Source: an uncultured Pelosinus sp. (GTDB taxonomy: Bacteria; Bacillota; Negativicutes; UMGS1260). From it: a DNA stretch of 60,148 bases. The DNA is taken from the NCBI GenBank assembly GCA_900550105.1, contig URQW01000009.1, forward strand, positions 1-60,148, given 5' to 3'. The translations under genes and the position numbers were made by a program. Positions 16,488 to 23,469 of the stretch are shown piece by piece; within the stretch, counting starts at the first letter, position 1, and every line of letters starts with the position of its first letter. The notes beneath the pieces were generated by a model, which searched no databases, had not been told where the DNA came from, and saw only the letters and a program-made list of their open reading frames with translations.

Positions 16488-17858
16488 TTGAATCTTTTGC
16501 TGCCAATAGCAGCCATCAGCCTTCCTATTACAAACTGGGAAGGCTTCTTTATAGACTTTTTAGCAGGAAGGAAGGCGAAGCTTATCTTCATTCACATCAT
16601 TCTACTTGTCAGCCTTGCGGGAATGATCTACATCTATCCTTTTGACAGCTATTTTCGCTTCACCTCAAGCGTAGCCATCTTATCGTCTCTCCTGCTTTAT
16701 TTTCGCCATTTGCCTGTATTAAGAATTACAACAATATGCGGCTTGGTCATTTTCCTCTTTCGCTCCGCCTCTCTCTACTGTTTCGGCGGCGAAGAACTGT
16801 GGTCCGTAATCCTCCACAACTTCCCCTCTTTTTTATATTATCTTACCTTCGGACTCTTATTTACCTTATTAAAAATTCGCGATTACTTGGAAAATGTACC
16901 AGCCCTCTTGTTACTGCTAAGCATAACCGACATAGCCAGCAATTGCGTGGAACTGATTTCGCGTCAGGAGCTCTACGGTCGCAATGCGGAATCCATCCTA
17001 GCCAGTGTTATTGGCATTGCCATACTTCGAGCGATTATTGCCGTCTATGGCTACTATGCGTTTCGTAACTACCGCTCCTTTCTACTTGCCGAAGATCAGG
17101 CGATCCGCTACGCTGCTCTGACCCTGATGATTGCCAAACTGAAGTCAGAACTGTTTTTTCTGCAAAAATCCTCCCAAGATATTGAACTTGTCATGCAAAA
17201 AGGACATACTCTCTATAAGAAACTTTCCGCCAAAGACCCCGCATCGCTGACGGACCCCGCTTCCCCGGCAGCCCAAGCTCTGGCAATTGCCCGAGATATC
17301 CATGAAGTAAAAAAAGACTATTACCGAGTTACTCAAGGAATCGAAAGTATTTTAGAACATTCTCCTGGCGAACCGGGTATGAGCCTTTCAGAAATCTTTC
17401 AACTCATGGAGCAAAATACGAAACGCTTTGTATTAGCCTTGCAAAAAAAAATTCATATTACCTTTATTAACCACTATGATTTAATTACCGACAAACATTT
17501 TACTCTTGTATCCATTCTTGATAATCTAATCATGAACGCCATCGATGCCGTAGGTTCTGACGGCGTCATTATCATTACTGGCGACCGCCGCGGCGAAAGA
17601 CTCATTCTTACCGTAAGCGATAATGGCCAGGGAATTAAAGCAAGCGACCTGGAGCTCATTTTCGCCCCAGGCTACTCAACTAAATTTTCGGAACAGACGG
17701 GACAGTTATCAACAGGTCTTGGCCTATCCCATGTTACTAATCTTACAGAACATCTTGGCGGCAGCATCAAAGTAGCTTCCGAACCGGGCAAAACACTATT
17801 CACCGTTCAGCTCCCCCTTGCCGCCCTAGCTCAGGCAAATGATCTAGAAAACATCTGA
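16488..17858 (+). CDS. Membrane sensor histidine kinase, GlnK (YcbA)-like
   Basis: Up to 456 residues. About six membrane segments cover residues 30-205, followed by a linker, a phospho-acceptor region containing AIARDIHEVKKDYY and a C-terminal ATPase domain with N box ILDNLIMNAIDAV, G1 SDNGQGI and G2 GLGLSHV. The next gene is a GlnL-type response regulator and the one after is a glutamate symporter, so it probably senses an amino acid of the glutamate/glutamine group. The start is uncertain: TTG 16488 has no ribosome site and sits on the predicted transcript start; GGAAGGAAGG at 16566-16575 precedes only ATC/ATT codons; ATG 16623 would remove the first membrane helix. Confidence 0.85.
   Translation: MNLLLPIAAISLPITNWEGFFIDFLAGRKAKLIFIHIILLVSLAGMIYIYPFDSYFRFTSSVAILSSLLLYFRHLPVLRITTICGLVIFLFRSASLYCFGGEELWSVILHNFPSFLYYLTFGLLFTLLKIRDYLENVPALLLLLSITDIASNCVELISRQELYGRNAESILASVIGIAILRAIIAVYGYYAFRNYRSFLLAEDQAIRYAALTLMIAKLKSELFFLQKSSQDIELVMQKGHTLYKKLSAKDPASLTDPASPAAQALAIARDIHEVKKDYYRVTQGIESILEHSPGEPGMSLSEIFQLMEQNTKRFVLALQKKIHITFINHYDLITDKHFTLVSILDNLIMNAIDAVGSDGVIIITGDRRGERLILTVSDNGQGIKASDLELIFAPGYSTKFSEQTGQLSTGLGLSHVTNLTEHLGGSIKVASEPGKTLFTVQLPLAALAQANDLENI
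16518..16551 (+). terminator. Hairpin between MATE gene and kinase
   Basis: Stem AGCCTTCC (16518-16525) with GGAAGGCT (16538-16545), 12-nt loop, then TCTTTAT. It is probably the MATE terminator, although it lies after a possible promoter for the kinase and inside the longest kinase frame. Confidence 0.5.
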
Positions 17859-17896
17859 CAACTGCAGACAAGACTTTCATAAAGGTGGTTTTCTCG

Positions 17897-18757
17897 ATGC
17901 GTTTTATAATTGTTGATGATGATATGAGTTTACGGAAAATATTTTGCAATATTGTGGAAAAGTACAAGCTTGGAACAGTCATTGCCGAATATGGCGATGG
18001 TCTCGAAGCAGAAAAAGCCATTTTAGATTACTCGCCAGATCTAGCCTTAGTCGATTTATTATTGCCCGGGCAAGACGGTGTTCAGCTCATTCAAAACCTA
18101 CGCAGCAAAGGAAGCAGCGCTTCTTTTATTATGATTTCCCAAAGCTCCAGCCAACCGATGATTACGCAAGCCTACCAAAGCGGCATTGACTTTTATATTC
18201 ACAAACCGCTCAATGTGCTGGAAGTCGTATCAGTCATTCAAAAAGTGGAAGAAAGCCGCCGACTGCGTACCGTCATGTCATTGATTTCAGAAACAACAGC
18301 CAAATTCAACAAAGGCCCGGAAAAAAAACCGGAGCAAGATCAAGGCGACAAACGCTCGCGTATCTACCGCATTTTTTCCGATCTGGGGATCCTTGGCGAA
18401 AGCGGCGCCGAAACGCTCTATCAGATGGTTTTACTCATTTACGATCGCTTAGAGGCTGGCGACGGTCAAACCTATCAGCTTCATGAAATCTTCGAAAAAC
18501 TTTCGCCACTCTTAGGGCAAGATGTAAAAACGCTGCAGCAGCGCGTTAGACGAACCATTGCAAAAGCCTTTCGCAATATTGCCAGTACCGGCATTGAAGA
18601 TTACCACAATGATAAATTCCAGCTTTATAGCGGTACACTCTTCGAATTTAAGGAAGTACGTCAGGAAATGGCCTTCATTCAAGGCAAGAGTTCTTACCGC
18701 GGTAAACTAAATATCAAAAAATTCGCTGAAAGTCTACTGTTTCTCTCAAATGAATAA
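17897..18757 (+). CDS. Response regulator, GlnL (YcbB) family
   Basis: A 286-residue regulator. The receiver domain starts MRFIIVDDDMSLRK and has the phospho-acceptor Asp53 in LALVDLLLPGQDG and the Lys in FYIHKPLN. The C-terminal half (about 155-286) is the YcbB-type DNA-binding domain, with SRIYRIFSDLGI and RTIAKAFRNIASTG as in Bacillus GlnL. In Bacillus, GlnL binds two direct hexamers spaced by four bases and turns on glutamine uptake and use. The ATG at 17897 follows AAAGGTGG by 8 nt; a GTG at 17885 overlaps that site and is rejected. It lies 38 bp after the kinase and probably acts on the repeats at 18893-18918. Confidence 0.88.
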   Translation: MRFIIVDDDMSLRKIFCNIVEKYKLGTVIAEYGDGLEAEKAILDYSPDLALVDLLLPGQDGVQLIQNLRSKGSSASFIMISQSSSQPMITQAYQSGIDFYIHKPLNVLEVVSVIQKVEESRRLRTVMSLISETTAKFNKGPEKKPEQDQGDKRSRIYRIFSDLGILGESGAETLYQMVLLIYDRLEAGDGQTYQLHEIFEKLSPLLGQDVKTLQQRVRRTIAKAFRNIASTGIEDYHNDKFQLYSGTLFEFKEVRQEMAFIQGKSSYRGKLNIKKFAESLLFLSNE

Positions 18758-18788
18758 TTATAAATAATTGGCTTAATCCTTTAATCCA

Positions 18789-18826
18789 ACTCCCATGTGT
18801 TTCACGAGAAACCTGGGAGTTTTTCT
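18789..18826 (+). terminator. Terminator of the two-component operon
   Basis: Outer stem ACTCCCA (18789-18795) with TGGGAGT (18814-18820), inner GTTTC/GAAAC stem, then TTTTCTC. It lies 32 bp after the regulator stop. Confidence 0.85.
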
Positions 18827-18892
18827 CTCATTTTGATAAAAATACAAAAAGACGGCTTTGTATTTTGTATACTGTTACTACGGCAAAAAACT

Positions 18893-18918
18893 TTCTGTAT
18901 GTTTCTGTAGTTTGCTGT
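18893..18918 (+). promoter_or_regulatory. Three direct hexamers at 10-bp spacing, GlnL-type operator
   Basis: TTCTGT (18893-18898), four bases, TTCTGT (18903-18908), four bases, TGCTGT (18913-18918). The hexamer-N4-hexamer format equals that known for Bacillus GlnL (TTTTGT-N4-TTTTGT). It lies between the GlnL-like gene and the symporter it probably controls. Confidence 0.65.
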
Positions 18919-18945
18919 AGCAGTGTACTTACAATGAAATTGAAA

Positions 18946-19001
18946 TTAGCGGCAAAGTAACCGAGTTTCCAGTAGATTTCTATAATTTTTTTTGCCGCTA
19001 A
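18946..19001 (+). repeat. 11-bp inverted repeat flanking TATAAT before the symporter
   Basis: TTAGCGGCAAA (18946-18956) and its exact reverse complement TTTGCCGCTAA (18991-19001), 34 bp apart, enclose TATAAT at 18981-18986. It may be a pair of operator half-sites or a leader hairpin ahead of the ribosome site. Confidence 0.55.
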
Positions 19002-19032
19002 ATTTATAAATATAACAGAAAAGAGGGATTTT

Positions 19033-20301
19033 ATGAGCACGCAAGCTGCTGCGGGCAAACCGAAAAAAGGGATCGGTTTGACAACGCAAATCTTCATCGG
19101 ACTTGTATTAGGTATTATTTTCGGCTATGCGTTCCCAGACTATGGAACACAATTAAAACCGGTTGGCGACATGTTCATTCGTATGATTAAAATGATCGTC
19201 GTGCCTCTCGTATTCAGTTCACTGATTATGGGTATTGCCGGAACAGGCGATTTTAAACAACTAGGCCGCCTTGGCGCCAAAGCAATTATCTGGTTTGAAA
19301 TTGCTACCACCTTAGCCCTCTGTGTCGGTCTATTTGTAGTAAATGTATTCCAGCCTGGCGTTGGCGTCCAGGTAGCAGCAGGTGATACGGCTTCCGTAGC
19401 TGCCGCTGCCAAAAAATCCATCAGCATGATTGATATGATCGTTAACATTGTTCCGACTAATATTGTTGACGCTATGGCTCGCGGCGATATGCTGCAAATC
19501 ATTTTCTTCTCTACCTTCTTCGGCGTAGCCGCTGCTGCTATGGGCAAAACAGGCGAACCTGTTGTAAAACTGGCAGTCAGCATTGCTGAAATCATGTTCA
19601 AATTCACTTGGTATGTTATGAAACTTGCTCCGATCGGCGTATTTGCTTTGATTTCCTTCACTGTCGGCAAATTCGGTCTTGGTATGTTGATTCCTTTGGC
19701 CAAACTGATCGGCTCACTCTACTTCGCTTTGGTGCTGTTCATCTTCTTGGTACTCTTAGGCGCTTCGCTAGTAATTCGTGTAAACTTCTTCCACTTACTC
19801 CGCGCTATTAAAGAACCAATTTTGATCGCTTTCTCGACAGCTTCCAGCGAAGCGGCTCTGCCTTTAGCGATGGAAAAACTCGAAAAGTTCGGTATCCCCA
19901 AACACATTGTTACTTTCGTATTGCCTACAGGCTATACTTTTAACCTAGACGGATCGACGCTCTACAGCGCTCTCGCTGTTGTGTTTATCGCTCAGGTTTA
20001 TGGTGTTCCTTTTGATCTGTCCCATCAGATCATTATGCTGATTACACTTATGCTTTCCACGAAAGGCATTGCCGCCGTACCAGGCGCTTCGCTAATCGTT
20101 ATTGCCGGAACGGCCGCCGCTTTTGGTTTACCAGTAGAAGGCATTGGCATTATCCTTGGCGTAGACCGCATATTGGATATGGCTCGTACGGCTTGTAACC
20201 TCATCGGAAACTGTGTAGCAACAGTTGTCGTTGCTCGTTGGGAAAAAGAACTTCCCAATGATAAGTTGGAAATTGCCTACTCTCAGAGTTATGACGATTA
20301 A
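19033..20301 (+). CDS. Dicarboxylate/amino acid:cation symporter (DAACS; GltP/GltT type)
   Basis: A 422-residue member of the glutamate transporter family, normal length. Eight membrane helices with two re-entrant loops are expected; the hallmark serine-rich loop is AFSTASSEAALPLAM near residue 270, followed by PTGYTFNLDGSTLY with the NxDG-type substrate/cation motif and by DRILDMARTACNLIGNC in the last helix, whose Asp/Arg region binds the amino-acid substrate. It imports glutamate, aspartate or C4-dicarboxylates with H+ or Na+. GAGGG precedes the ATG. Its position after the GlnK/GlnL-like pair and near gltBD favours glutamate. A strong bidirectional terminator follows. Confidence 0.95.
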   Translation: MSTQAAAGKPKKGIGLTTQIFIGLVLGIIFGYAFPDYGTQLKPVGDMFIRMIKMIVVPLVFSSLIMGIAGTGDFKQLGRLGAKAIIWFEIATTLALCVGLFVVNVFQPGVGVQVAAGDTASVAAAAKKSISMIDMIVNIVPTNIVDAMARGDMLQIIFFSTFFGVAAAAMGKTGEPVVKLAVSIAEIMFKFTWYVMKLAPIGVFALISFTVGKFGLGMLIPLAKLIGSLYFALVLFIFLVLLGASLVIRVNFFHLLRAIKEPILIAFSTASSEAALPLAMEKLEKFGIPKHIVTFVLPTGYTFNLDGSTLYSALAVVFIAQVYGVPFDLSHQIIMLITLMLSTKGIAAVPGASLIVIAGTAAAFGLPVEGIGIILGVDRILDMARTACNLIGNCVATVVVARWEKELPNDKLEIAYSQSYDD

Positions 20302-20331
20302 TTAATCCTATACTGTAAACGACCGTATAAA

Positions 20332-20376
20332 ATACCCCTATTTATGATATGTTTTCATAAATAGGGGTATCTTTCT
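20332..20376. terminator. Bidirectional terminator, 16-bp perfect stem
   Basis: ATACCCCTATTTATGA (20332-20347) pairs fully with 20355-20370 around a 7-nt loop, with T-rich tails on both strands. It separates the convergent symporter (+) and dehydrogenase (-) genes. Confidence 0.9.
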
Positions 20377-20419
20377 GTTAATAGGATCAAAAATCTAGTC
20401 AGGTTGGGGCGATACAAGA

Positions 20420-21307
20420 CTATCTTTTTACTTCTGTCTTCGCCATTTTTTCGTAGTACTGTATCAAACTGCCATGATCTTTTTCGCCAAGGCCATCAAT
20501 CTTCAGCGACTGCATCATTTCCATAACGGAAGCCGTAAGTGGGAGGGGAACGCCAACTTCATGGGAAGTTTCTAGGACATTGTTCAAATCTTTAATGTGA
20601 AGATTGATCCGGAAACCAGGATCAAATTTACGATCCATAACGAGAGGCGCTTTTGCATCAAGTACCGTGCTGCCAGCAAGGCCGCCGCGAATTGCTTGAT
20701 ATACTAGTTCCGGTTCTACGCCGGCTTTTTGAGCAAGTACAAGCGCTTCCGACATAGCGGCAATATTAATCGCAACAATAACCTGATTAGCCAGTTTGGT
20801 TACATTCCCAGCGCCAATTTCGCCGGTACGAACCACAGAGCCAGCCATAGCTTTTAAAATTGGGAAACATTTATCGAAAATTTCCTGTTTGCCGCCAACC
20901 ATGACTGATAGCGTTCCGTCAATTGCTTTAGGCTCGCCGCCGCTCACTGGCGCATCCAGCATTTCAACGCCTTTTGCTGCCAATTTTTCGCCAATTTCCC
21001 GGCTTACCAAAGGAGCAATGGAGCTCATATCGACAACAACAGTACCCGCTTTTGCTCCCTCAATTACACCCTTTTCACCTAAAACAACTTCTTTGACCTG
21101 TGGTGAATTTGGCAGCATCGTAATAATAATATCGCATTGCTCTGCTACTTCTTTGGGCGTAGCAGCAGCCGTCGCCCCAGCAGCAACCACTTCTTCCACA
21201 GCCGCAATGCTGCGATTCATAACAACAAGTTCATAGCCAGCTTTCAGCAAATTTTTGCTCATGGGTTTCCCCATAATTCCTAACCCAATAAAACCGATTT
21301 TTGCCAT
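20420..21307 (-). CDS. Beta-hydroxyacid dehydrogenase, tartronate-semialdehyde reductase (GarR/GlxR) type
   Basis: A 295-residue NAD(P)-dependent dehydrogenase, the standard length. The Rossmann motif IGFIGLGIMGKPM is at the N-terminus, the substrate-binding DAPVSGGEPKA at residues 118-128 and the catalytic Lys171 in GAGNVTKLANQ, at the same position as in GarR. It would reduce 2-hydroxy-3-oxopropionate to glycerate or a related hydroxyacid semialdehyde. The start at 21307 is supported by AGGAGC 9 nt upstream; an upstream in-frame ATG is not. It lies 71 bp downstream of a DapA-family aldolase on the same strand and shares its sigma-54 promoter. Close relatives act on 3-hydroxyisobutyrate or sulfolactaldehyde, so the substrate is open. 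Confidence 0.88.
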   Translation of the reverse strand: MAKIGFIGLGIMGKPMSKNLLKAGYELVVMNRSIAAVEEVVAAGATAAATPKEVAEQCDIIITMLPNSPQVKEVVLGEKGVIEGAKAGTVVVDMSSIAPLVSREIGEKLAAKGVEMLDAPVSGGEPKAIDGTLSVMVGGKQEIFDKCFPILKAMAGSVVRTGEIGAGNVTKLANQVIVAINIAAMSEALVLAQKAGVEPELVYQAIRGGLAGSTVLDAKAPLVMDRKFDPGFRINLHIKDLNNVLETSHEVGVPLPLTASVMEMMQSLKIDGLGEKDHGSLIQYYEKMAKTEVKR

Positions 21308-21378
21308 TTCAATTTCGCTCCTATCTACATAATTAAAGATCAATATGAAAGATCACTATGGAAGATCAACGCTAAGTT

Positions 21379-22269
21379 TTAACCTTGAATCGCACCAAGT
21401 TTAATAAGAATCTCTTTTAACTGTTGCTGTTTTTCCGGCACCACATGCTGAATCGGCCGAATCGGATGACCTACATTCAGTCCCATTAAATTTAAAGCGT
21501 CTTTTGGCACAACAGGGAAGCTACCCAACCCATAGGCAATACGAAGTTCTGCCAGACGATATTGCGCATCAAGCGCTCCCGCTAAATCGCCAGCCATAAA
21601 TTTATCATAAATCTCCACAACAAGACTCGGCACTACATTTGCCGTACCAGCTACACAACCAGTACCGCCATAAACTAAAGTCGCCAGAATCATCGTATCG
21701 CGGCCTGCCATAATGCTAAAGCCTTTGTCCTTGGTCCGACGGATATATTCTGAAGTAAGAGTCATATCGCCGCTTGTATCTTTAGCACCGATAATATTCG
21801 GAATATCAGCTAACTTTTCAATAAGCGCTGCTGACATGTTGACCCCTGTTTTTTCCGGGTTATTATATAAAATGTTCGGAATATCAACCGCTTCGGCAAT
21901 CGTTTTGAAATGCGTGTAAAGTTCTGTATCATTTGGCGTAATAAACATCGGCGTCAGTACAGTAATCGCTGCTGCATTATATTCTTTCGCCAGCTTGGCC
22001 AATTGAACGCACTCTCTTGTGGTAATCGCGCTAGCGCCGACATAGACTGGAACACGGCCATTTACCTGTTCCATGGTCACTTCTACAGCTTTTACTTTCT
22101 CCTCATAGCTAAGACCATAGAATTCACCAGTACTACCAAGTACAAATACGCCATGAACGCCGCCGTCAATTACGTGATCAATTAACCGCCGCAGCGCCTC
22201 TGTATCAAGATGCTCATTTTCATCCATCGGGGTAATCAGCGGCGGTATAACACCCTTAACTTCCAACAT
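21379..22269 (-). CDS. DapA/NAL-superfamily lyase or aldolase
   Basis: A 296-residue TIM-barrel Schiff-base enzyme. The Schiff-base Lys163 lies in IIGAKDTSGD, the catalytic Tyr135 in NILYNNPEKTG and the oxoacid-binding loop GSTGEF at 45-50. The family covers dihydrodipicolinate synthase, KDG aldolase, 5-dehydro-4-deoxyglucarate dehydratase and N-acetylneuraminate lyase. Pairing with a GarR-type reductase and control by a catabolic sigma-54 promoter favour breakdown of a sugar acid or oxoacid over lysine synthesis; that is inference. The ATG at 22269 follows GAAGGAGG, whereas an upstream extension of 52 residues runs through the promoter and is rejected. Confidence 0.85.
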   Translation of the reverse strand: MLEVKGVIPPLITPMDENEHLDTEALRRLIDHVIDGGVHGVFVLGSTGEFYGLSYEEKVKAVEVTMEQVNGRVPVYVGASAITTRECVQLAKLAKEYNAAAITVLTPMFITPNDTELYTHFKTIAEAVDIPNILYNNPEKTGVNMSAALIEKLADIPNIIGAKDTSGDMTLTSEYIRRTKDKGFSIMAGRDTMILATLVYGGTGCVAGTANVVPSLVVEIYDKFMAGDLAGALDAQYRLAELRIAYGLGSFPVVPKDALNLMGLNVGHPIRPIQHVVPEKQQQLKEILIKLGAIQG

Positions 22270-22307
22270 GTGAGATCCTCCTTCATTGTCTTGCTGCCTA
22301 TTTTCTA

Positions 22308-22324
22308 TGCAAAGAATATGCCAA
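22308..22324 (-). promoter_or_regulatory. Sigma-54 promoter of the aldolase-dehydrogenase operon
   Basis: The minus strand reads TTGGCATATTCTTTGCA: GG-N10-GC with full TTGGCA and TTTGCA flanks. The start would be near 22297, 28 nt before the aldolase ATG. Confidence 0.85.
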
Positions 22325-22372
22325 AATACCAAGTATTGATTTTTAAGCCTTTTCCAAGTATTCAGCCAATAA

Positions 22373-22433
22373 TTTCTGCAACATCTGTTGCAGAAAAACC
22401 GCACCTTGCTAAGATCATGCAACATACGTTGTA
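22373..22433 (-). promoter_or_regulatory. Two palindromic activator sites upstream of the sigma-54 promoter
   Basis: Site 1 at 22373-22396: TTTCTGCAACA, two bases, and its exact reverse complement. Site 2 at 22418-22433: TGCAACA-N2-CGTTGTA, a weaker copy. Centres are 41 bp apart (about four helical turns) and lie 88 and 129 bp upstream of the predicted start, the usual place for an enhancer-binding activator. The arms differ from the GATG/CATC boxes at 5532-5636. Confidence 0.7.
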
Positions 22434-22436
22434 TAG

Positions 22437-22470
22437 AAAAAACGCCGCTTTACAGATGCGACGTTTTTTA
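22437..22470 (-). terminator. Terminator after the small ORF at 22489
   Basis: AAAAAACG-CGC (22437-22448) pairs with GCG-CGTTTTTT (22458-22469) with one mismatch, ending in a T run on both strands. It lies about 20 bp past the stop of the small minus-strand ORF. Confidence 0.7.
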
Positions 22471-22488
22471 TTTATCTATATAGTTCGT

Positions 22489-22581
22489 TTATGCGCAATG
22501 ATTGCTGAGTAATATTCGCTTCCAAAAATCAACCATTGCATTCGCTGTGGGCGGACAACCCTTCAAATCTTGCGGCTTCAT
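22489..22581 (-). CDS. Small ORF, 30 aa, with ribosome site and own terminator
   Basis: A short frame starting MKPQDLKGCPPTANAMVDFW and ending in HCA. The ATG at 22581 has AGAGAGG 9 nt upstream; two further ATGs at 22590 and 22587 are in frame but too close to that site. The peptide has two cysteines (positions 9 and 29) and a tryptophan and is not membrane-spanning. It lies between the nitrilase gene and a good terminator, so it could be the last gene of that operon, though a GC-rich hairpin (22607-22634) intervenes. I do not recognise it. It may be a genuine small protein or a degraded remnant. Confidence 0.45.
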   Translation of the reverse strand: MKPQDLKGCPPTANAMVDFWKRILLSNHCA

Positions 22582-22606
22582 TTCCATCATCCTCTCTAAA
22601 ATAAAC

Positions 22607-22634
22607 CACGGCCGCCTTCTTCCCGAAAGCGGCC
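22607..22634 (-). terminator. GC-rich hairpin after the nitrilase-family gene
   Basis: CGGCCGC (22608-22614) pairs with GCGGCCG (22627-22633) around a 12-nt loop. The minus-strand tail GTGGTTTATTTT is only moderately T-rich, so it may be a weak terminator or an RNA-stabilising stem before the small ORF. Confidence 0.45.
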
Positions 22635-22677
22635 GCAAACTTCTTCTAATCTATTAAAATTCGTAATATTCTTGTTT

Positions 22678-23469
22678 CTAATAACACTCTGGGCGCCGAT
22701 CAGCAAAAACAGAAATCTTCCCGCGCACCTCGGCTACCACAGCCAAATCAATATCAGCTAGTAGGATTTCTTCCTGGTCTTCCGTTCCTTCGGCAATGAC
22801 CTCGCCCCAAGGATTCACCACAAGAGAATGACCATAAAACTGATTGCTCGCATCTTTACCAATGCGATTTACAGCAACCACATACATTTGATTTTCAATC
22901 GCTCTAGCAATAAGTAAAGACCGCCAATGAAGCCCGCGAACAGCTGGCCATTCGGCAGGAATAAATAAGATTTGACAGCCCTTCAGCGCTAAAGATCGCG
23001 CCAGTTCGGTAAATCGCAGATCATAACAAATCATCGTTGCGGCCTGAGTATCATTTGGCTTTAGCGAAAACAAACATGGCTGGTCACCTGGCGTCAAATA
23101 TTTTTCTTCCTCCATCAAGCGGACAAGGTGAATCTTCCGGTATTTAGCCGCCACCTCACCAGCAGAGGTAATCGTATAAGCCGTATTATAAATATTCCCC
23201 TGATCGAATTCGGGAATTGATCCGCCGATAATTTGCACTTTATGACGCTGAGCAAAGCGCTGAAATAGTCGCAGCGTTGGAGAGTCGGCTTCACGCTCAG
23301 CTAAAGGCGCGATCGTCTCAAGACAATAACCTGTAGTCCACAATTCCGGTAGCACAATAAGCTCCGCGCCGCGCCAAACCGCTTCCGCCATCATGGCCTC
23401 AGCCTTAGCATGATTGGCCGCTACATCGCCAAGAGCAATGTCCATTTGTAACAAAGCAGCCTTCATCAT
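22678..23469 (-). CDS. Carbon-nitrogen hydrolase (nitrilase superfamily; omega-amidase-like)
   Basis: A 263-residue amidase. The catalytic triad is present: Glu42 in IVLPELWTTGY, Lys112 in KYRKIHLV and Cys148 in TMICYDLRFTEL. The family hydrolyses amides such as 2-oxoglutaramate, deaminated glutathione or N-carbamoyl amino acids; the length and motif spacing resemble YafV/Nit2-type omega-amidases. The ATG overlaps the stop of the Old-Yellow-Enzyme gene (ATGATG/TGA) and GGAGG sits just upstream, so the two are translationally coupled. The coupling suggests one pathway, possibly detoxication of a damaged or foreign metabolite. The substrate cannot be read from sequence. Confidence 0.88.
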   Translation of the reverse strand: MMKAALLQMDIALGDVAANHAKAEAMMAEAVWRGAELIVLPELWTTGYCLETIAPLAEREADSPTLRLFQRFAQRHKVQIIGGSIPEFDQGNIYNTAYTITSAGEVAAKYRKIHLVRLMEEEKYLTPGDQPCLFSLKPNDTQAATMICYDLRFTELARSLALKGCQILFIPAEWPAVRGLHWRSLLIARAIENQMYVVAVNRIGKDASNQFYGHSLVVNPWGEVIAEGTEDQEEILLADIDLAVVAEVRGKISVFADRRPECY

